From Caldimonas brevitalea (GTDB taxonomy: Bacteria; Pseudomonadota; Gammaproteobacteria; Burkholderiales; Burkholderiaceae_C), in the NCBI RefSeq assembly GCF_001017435.1, contig NZ_CP011371.1:6138001-6202000 (forward strand): a stretch of 64,000 nucleotides of DNA. The letters are read 5' to 3'. The notes below the pieces were generated by a model. That model was not told the origin of the DNA. It ran no database searches and worked only from the letters and a program-made list of their open reading frames with translations. Below, one piece after another: positions 60,147-64,000 of this stretch. Numbering within the stretch: the stretch's first letter is position 1; the number at the start of each line of letters is the position of its first letter. The position numbers and the translations under genes were made by a program.

Positions 60147-61319
60147 ATGGACCCGGCTTTGCCCTTCGTCTACCGGCGCACTGAGCTCGCCAAGGTCTAC
60201 TGTGCCGCACTCGAGGGACGCGGCGTGCTCGACTTCACGTCCGGCCTCTTCCTGGCCGCGCCCCGACGCACCGGCAAGTCGACGTTTCTGCGGGAAGACC
60301 TGATCCCCGAGATGCGCGGCCTTGGCTGGGAACCGGTGTACGTCGATCTCTGGTCTGATCGCGCCCGCGACCCGGCGGAATTGATCACGGCCGCCGTGCG
60401 CGGGGCGCTCACGCGCCATGACGGGCCGGTGCTGAAAGCTGCGAAACGTGTCGGCCTCGACCGCCTGAACGTCATGGGCACTCTCTCGCTGGATCTTGCC
60501 AAGGTCGGCCAACCCGGCGGAGCCACCTTGGCCGACGCGTTGGAGCGCCTGCACCAGCAATCCGGCAAGCCTATCGCGCTGCTGATCGACGAGGCCCAGC
60601 ACGCCTTGTCGACGGAGGCGGGCACGCAGACCATGTTCGCCCTCAAGGCGGCACGTGATCGCCTCAACCAGGGCACCGGAACCCGCGGCCTGCATCTGGT
60701 GATGACAGGCTCCAACCGCGACAAACTGGCCCATCTGGTGCTGCGCAAGAGCGAGCCGTTCTACGGCGCCGGCATCACGCGCTTTCCCTTGCTCGACCGC
60801 GGCTTCGTGGAAGCCTACGCGCAGTGGTTGAACCAGCAGTTCGCTGCGGGCATGCAGTTCGAGGTGGACGCCTTGGAGCGCGCGTTCGAGCTGGTGGGGC
60901 GCCGCCCCGAGATGCTCAAGCAGGTGGTCGGCGAAAGCGTGTCAGAGTTCGGCGGGGCCGCCGCGCTCTCGGCACAGGTCGCCTCCAACGCAAAGGAACT
61001 GCAGCGGCGTGCATGGCGCGATTTCGAGTCGGTGTACAACGGACTGCCGGACACGCAGAAAGCCGTCTTGGACGGTGTCGCCCGTTTGTCGCCGGACTAC
61101 GAACCCTTTTCCGAGGACGCGCACCAGGCCTACCAAGCCGTGATGGGCAAGCGGCTGGCCGCGTCGACCGTGCAGGCCGCCCTCGACGCGCTGCGCGAAA
61201 AAGAGCTGTTGTGGCGTGCCGGGCGAGGCGCGTATGCCTTCGAGGACGACGGGCTGCGGGCTTGGTATCTGGAACAGCACCGGTCGCCTCCGCACATCGA
61301 AGGGCCCAGCGAAGGCTGA
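60147..61319 (+). CDS. P-loop ATPase (AAA/ArchATPase-like)
   Basis: A 390-residue protein with GGAGGA before the ATG. Walker A is APRRTGKSTFL (about 38-46), Walker B is PIALLIDEAQHAL. A sensor-like LVMTGSNRDKL and the C-terminal helical part (RRPEMLKQVVGESVSEFG, ASTVQAALDALREKELLWRA) resemble STAND/ORC-type ATPases with a winged-helix end (PDYEPFSEDAHQAYQAVMGK). The N-terminus (FVYRRTELAKVYCAALEGRG) is typical of the COG1672 type. Substrate and partners unknown; it has its own promoter. Confidence 0.75.
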   Translation: MDPALPFVYRRTELAKVYCAALEGRGVLDFTSGLFLAAPRRTGKSTFLREDLIPEMRGLGWEPVYVDLWSDRARDPAELITAAVRGALTRHDGPVLKAAKRVGLDRLNVMGTLSLDLAKVGQPGGATLADALERLHQQSGKPIALLIDEAQHALSTEAGTQTMFALKAARDRLNQGTGTRGLHLVMTGSNRDKLAHLVLRKSEPFYGAGITRFPLLDRGFVEAYAQWLNQQFAAGMQFEVDALERAFELVGRRPEMLKQVVGESVSEFGGAAALSAQVASNAKELQRRAWRDFESVYNGLPDTQKAVLDGVARLSPDYEPFSEDAHQAYQAVMGKRLAASTVQAALDALREKELLWRAGRGAYAFEDDGLRAWYLEQHRSPPHIEGPSEG

Positions 61320-61541
61320 CCTTCAAAGTGAGCGTCCTCTAACCGCGACCCGTCGCGAAAGGCCGATGGCCGACGTGTGCGGCAACCGCCGCACGACGAA
61401 GGCGGGCAGAAGCGCGTGGACCAAATCGCATCCATTCGTGGCACGGGTAAGACTTCGTTGCGGACCGCGTGGGATGTCGTCGCAACGCGGTCGGCGCGCG
61501 TTGAACGGTCGAACCTCTCCATGCAGCCTGAACGGGCCAAG

Positions 61542-62006
61542 ATGACCACCTCCAACAGACGACGTTTTCTCTCGCTGTGCGCCGCCGGCGCGCTGTCCCT
61601 GTCATTGGCCGCGTGCGGCGGCGGCGGCGGTGACGACGACCATCATCACGACGACCCCGACGAGTCGCCCGTCTTCTATGCCGGCACCACGCTGGTGGTC
61701 GACGGGGTGAGCTATCCGCAGGAGCCGGCGCCGCCCTACAGCTACTTCGCTGGCACGGTGGTCGTCGAGGTCGACCATGAAGACGAGGACATCGCCGCCG
61801 ACACGCTCGACTGGCTCGGCCTGCGGGTGCTCGAATACGACGACACAAACGGCCTGTGGGTCGTGGAGGTGCGGCAGGGCTTCGAGGTGCAATGGGCCCG
61901 CGCCCTCGCCGAACAGGACGGCATCCGCGAGGCCTACCTGAACGGCGCGCACTACCGCGCCCAGGCGGCCGCGAAACGCGCAGCGGCGAAGCGACTGGCG
62001 ACCTGA
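61542..62006 (+). CDS. Small Tat-type lipoprotein
   Basis: A 154-residue protein. MTTSNRRRFLSLCAAGALSL then SLAACGGG combines a twin-arginine signal with a lipobox. An Asp/His-rich stretch (DDDHHHDDPDESP) may bind metal. The domain VFYAGTTLVVDGVSYPQEPA, then LGLRVLEYDDTNGLWVVEVR and AYLNGAHYRAQAAA is unassigned, possibly inhibitor I9-like (the peptidase propeptide fold). The ATG at 61542 gives the best signal; 61521 is an alternative. Confidence 0.65.
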   Translation: MTTSNRRRFLSLCAAGALSLSLAACGGGGGDDDHHHDDPDESPVFYAGTTLVVDGVSYPQEPAPPYSYFAGTVVVEVDHEDEDIAADTLDWLGLRVLEYDDTNGLWVVEVRQGFEVQWARALAEQDGIREAYLNGAHYRAQAAAKRAAAKRLAT

Positions 62007-62066
62007 TCCGGCTGGGACCCGTCGCGGAACCTGTCCGCGACGGCCTCCTGTAAGGACACCTACCTC

Positions 62067-62095
62067 AACCGCCGGGCCCATCGAGGCCGGCGGTT
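62067..62095. terminator. Bidirectional hairpin between convergent genes
   Basis: AACCGCCGGGCC and GGCCGGCGGTT pair with one bulge around CATCGA. It lies between the stop codons of the Tat lipoprotein (62006) and the beta-propeller gene (62102). Confidence 0.65.
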
Positions 62096-62101
62096 CACAC
62101 C

Positions 62102-63745
62102 TTATCGCCAGGGACGCAGCCGGTAGATGCCGTTGTCGCGGTCGGCGCTGAAGTAGACCGTGCCGTCGGCCGCCACGGCCACGCCGGTCGGCAGGTACGG
62201 TGCCGGCATACCGGGGCCGGGTTCGAACCCGATCGGCAGGTTCTCGGCCACACTGCGCTTGGCCCCGCTGACGGGGTCGATCTCGGTCAGGCGGCGGGCT
62301 GCCGTCTCGGCGACGATGAAGCTGCCCCACGGCGTTTGCGCCACCCCTTCGGGCATCGCCAAGCCGCTCGCCACCACCGTCTTCGCACCATCGGCGAGGT
62401 TCACACGCGTCAGCGTGCCGGCCGCCTCGGTCAGGTAGGCCGCGCCGTCCCGGCCGAGCAGCAGTTGCACCGGGCCCTGCAGTCCGGACACCACGACGCG
62501 GCGTTGCTGATAGTCGGAGCCGCTCATCTGCGTCAACGTGCCGGTGCCCAGTTCGACCACCAAAAGGCTGCCGTCGGGCAACACCACTGCGTCGGAAGGC
62601 GCCTTGAGTTTGTGGATCAGCGCCTTGGTCTTGTAGTTGGTGCGGTCGATCACGTGCACGGTGCCGGTGAACCAGGAGGTCAGCACGAACTGCTGGGCGG
62701 ACAGCCCCAGCGAGAACGGGTACTCGAGGTCGGACGACTGCATGCGGAAGATGTCGCTGACGGCGCCGGTCATCAGGTCGACCTTGCGGAAGGCGAACAG
62801 GTCCGTCACGTAGAGGCTGTCGCCGTCGATCTCGAGGCCTCCGGGCACGGCCACCTTGCCGCTGGTCAGGGTGCGCAGCTGGCCGGTGGTGGGCTGGTAG
62901 GCCTGCACCGAGTTGTCAGCCATGTTGGCCACGTAGATGGTGCCGTCGGGCGCGATGGCGAGGTTGTCGACCGCCTTGTTGAGCTGCTGCACCACGGTCT
63001 TGCGGCCGGTCGTGAGGTCGACCGACGCCAGCTGGCCGTGGTAGGTGTCGACCACCCACAGCTTGCCCTTGCCGTCGAGGTTGGCCGCGGCCGGCACGGT
63101 GAACTCGCGGTTGATCGGCGTCACCTTGCCGTCGGCCGGGTCGAGCTTGACCACCTGGCCCTTGAACCACAGCGGCCCATACAGCAGGCCATCGGGGCCG
63201 ACCTCGAAGCCGTTGAAACCGCCGACGTCCTTGGCGATCAGGCGAGGCGGCTTCTGGCCGGCCACGTCGATCTCCCACACCGCGTCGCCCAGAAACACCT
63301 GGCTCGCATAGAGCTTGCCGTTGCGTGGGTCGAAGGCAAGCGAGTTGAGGCCGGGCAGGCCGGAGGCCAGCACGCGGATCGGCGCGTCGTCGCGTTCGCG
63401 GTAGTGCAGCGCGCCTTGCAGATAGGCCGTCCAGGCCAGCTCGCCCTTGGGGCCGACGGCGATGTCGTCGGCCTGGCCCTGCGGTGCGCCGATGAAGACC
63501 TTGGCGGCGCCCGTGTTGCGGTCCACTTCCCAGATCGCATTGCCGACCACACTGCCGGCCAGCAGCCGCCCCTGGGCGTCGACCGCCAGGCCATGCACCC
63601 CCTTGAAGGCGGACGGCGCCACGAGCACTTCGGGTGTCGACCAGCCGTTGGGCCGGGAGGGGGGCGTGACGCTGCAGGCGCCGAGGCCGATTGCCAGCAC
63701 CATCGCGGCCAGCAGGCCCGCACGTCGCCGGGGTGTCGTGGTCAT
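62102..63745 (-). CDS. Beta-propeller (NHL/SMP-30-like) lipoprotein
   Basis: A 547-residue protein with AGGAG before the ATG. Lipoprotein signal: RRRAGLLAAMVLAIGLGACS. The rest is made of repeated propeller blades: FKGVHGLAVDAQGRLLAGSV, QGQADDIAVGPKGELAWTAY, LPGLNSLAFDPRNGKLYASQ, VDNLAIAPDGTIYVANMADN, KAPSDAVVLPDGSLLVVELG, MPEGVAQTPWGSFIVAETAA and PTGVAVAADGTVYFSADRDN. About ten such units suggest one large or two propellers. Function may be binding or lactonase-like; no catalytic site is evident. Convergent with the Tat lipoprotein. Confidence 0.8.
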   Translation of the reverse strand: MTTTPRRRAGLLAAMVLAIGLGACSVTPPSRPNGWSTPEVLVAPSAFKGVHGLAVDAQGRLLAGSVVGNAIWEVDRNTGAAKVFIGAPQGQADDIAVGPKGELAWTAYLQGALHYRERDDAPIRVLASGLPGLNSLAFDPRNGKLYASQVFLGDAVWEIDVAGQKPPRLIAKDVGGFNGFEVGPDGLLYGPLWFKGQVVKLDPADGKVTPINREFTVPAAANLDGKGKLWVVDTYHGQLASVDLTTGRKTVVQQLNKAVDNLAIAPDGTIYVANMADNSVQAYQPTTGQLRTLTSGKVAVPGGLEIDGDSLYVTDLFAFRKVDLMTGAVSDIFRMQSSDLEYPFSLGLSAQQFVLTSWFTGTVHVIDRTNYKTKALIHKLKAPSDAVVLPDGSLLVVELGTGTLTQMSGSDYQQRRVVVSGLQGPVQLLLGRDGAAYLTEAAGTLTRVNLADGAKTVVASGLAMPEGVAQTPWGSFIVAETAARRLTEIDPVSGAKRSVAENLPIGFEPGPGMPAPYLPTGVAVAADGTVYFSADRDNGIYRLRPWR

Positions 63746-63831
63746 GTCGTCTCCTGAGTTGAGGGGGCGGACCTGAATCTATGCGCCGAAAGACCGCTTA
63801 CTGTCACCCACGTGACAAGCCCGGGGAAGCC

Positions 63832-64000
63832 CTAATCGGGTGGCGTGACGGGTGCGCAGCTTGCGACGTCGCGCCCTAGCCGGTCGAGCCCAGCATGGTG
63901 GCGGTGTGCGAGCCGTAGGCGCCACACGGCTTCGTGCGGGCTGTAGATGAACCGGTCGCCTTCCTGGCACAGGGCGAACACAATGGGGTGATCGACCTGC
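63832..64000 (-). CDS. C-terminal end of a gene cut by the right window edge
   Basis: The frame ends at TAG (63832-63834) and reads DHPIVFALCQEGDRFIYSPH then EAVWRLRLAHRHHAGLDRLG. The composition is protein-like, but 56 residues are too few for a family call. The space 63746-63831 would be its 3' flank and the promoter of the propeller gene. Confidence 0.4.
   Translation of the reverse strand, partial: QVDHPIVFALCQEGDRFIYSPHEAVWRLRLAHRHHAGLDRLGRDVASCAPVTPPD

Noticed and set aside
1..64000. CRISPR array, riboswitch, rRNA
   Set aside because: No regularly spaced repeats, no recognisable aptamer and no rRNA segment were seen.

Overview
The window is high-GC DNA from a Gram-negative betaproteobacterium, most likely a Burkholderiales member of the Rubrivivax/Leptothrix/Caldimonas type. 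This is inferred from seven PEP-CTERM surface proteins, a Gram-negative porin, many lipobox lipoproteins, a GcvA-like LysR regulator beside an azoreductase, and YlcI/ParE and YhcG (DUF1016) genes. No rRNA, tRNA or CRISPR array was found.

Positions 1-39,000 form a mosaic accessory region. From the left it holds: an exported NucA/NucB-type DNase lipoprotein followed by a SUKH (SMI1/KNR4) immunity-type gene; a papain-like candidate effector; three integron-type gene cassettes with attC-like sites and no integrase (about 4.2-6.1 kb); and a series of PEP-CTERM genes (6.1-20.4 kb), interrupted by an IS30 element, REPIN-like inverted repeats, a ParD-like/ParE toxin-antitoxin pair and an orphan Tai4-like immunity gene. 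From 20.8 to 34 kb there are repeated type VI amidase/immunity modules: two intact tae4-tai4 pairs, one frameshifted tae4 with a Rap1a/Tai gene upstream, and one tai4 cut by an IS407-type IS3 element. These are mixed with a candidate new toxin/immunity pair (multi-TM protein plus YrhB/Imm35), truncated IS110 copies, and one intact and several decayed copies of a DUF1016 nuclease gene. From 34.6 to 39 kb lie a DUF262 (GmrSD-like) gene with an in-frame stop, a HEPN-domain gene, IS66 debris and an XRE regulator. The repeated immunity genes suggest a locus that collects contact-dependent antagonism genes, but no T6SS structural gene is present here.

Positions 39,500-64,000 look more like stable chromosome. 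They hold three exported lipoproteins acting on or binding polysaccharide (GH5-type hydrolase, parallel beta-helix protein, GH39/GH5-like hydrolase), a GNAT acetyltransferase, a LysR/azoreductase divergent pair and two candidate effectors. One of these is a cholera-toxin-like ADP-ribosyltransferase without a signal peptide. A five-gene block (52.1-60.0 kb) encodes a dihaem lipoprotein, an OmpA-type lipoprotein, a haem-binding choice-of-anchor-D repeat protein with a JDVT-CTERM-like tail, its probable CPBP intramembrane sorting protease (MrtJ-like) and a porin. The window ends with a P-loop ATPase, a small Tat-type lipoprotein and a beta-propeller lipoprotein.

Starts were chosen from ribosome binding sites, signal peptides and overlaps. 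Family assignments come from reading motifs and have not been checked against a database.
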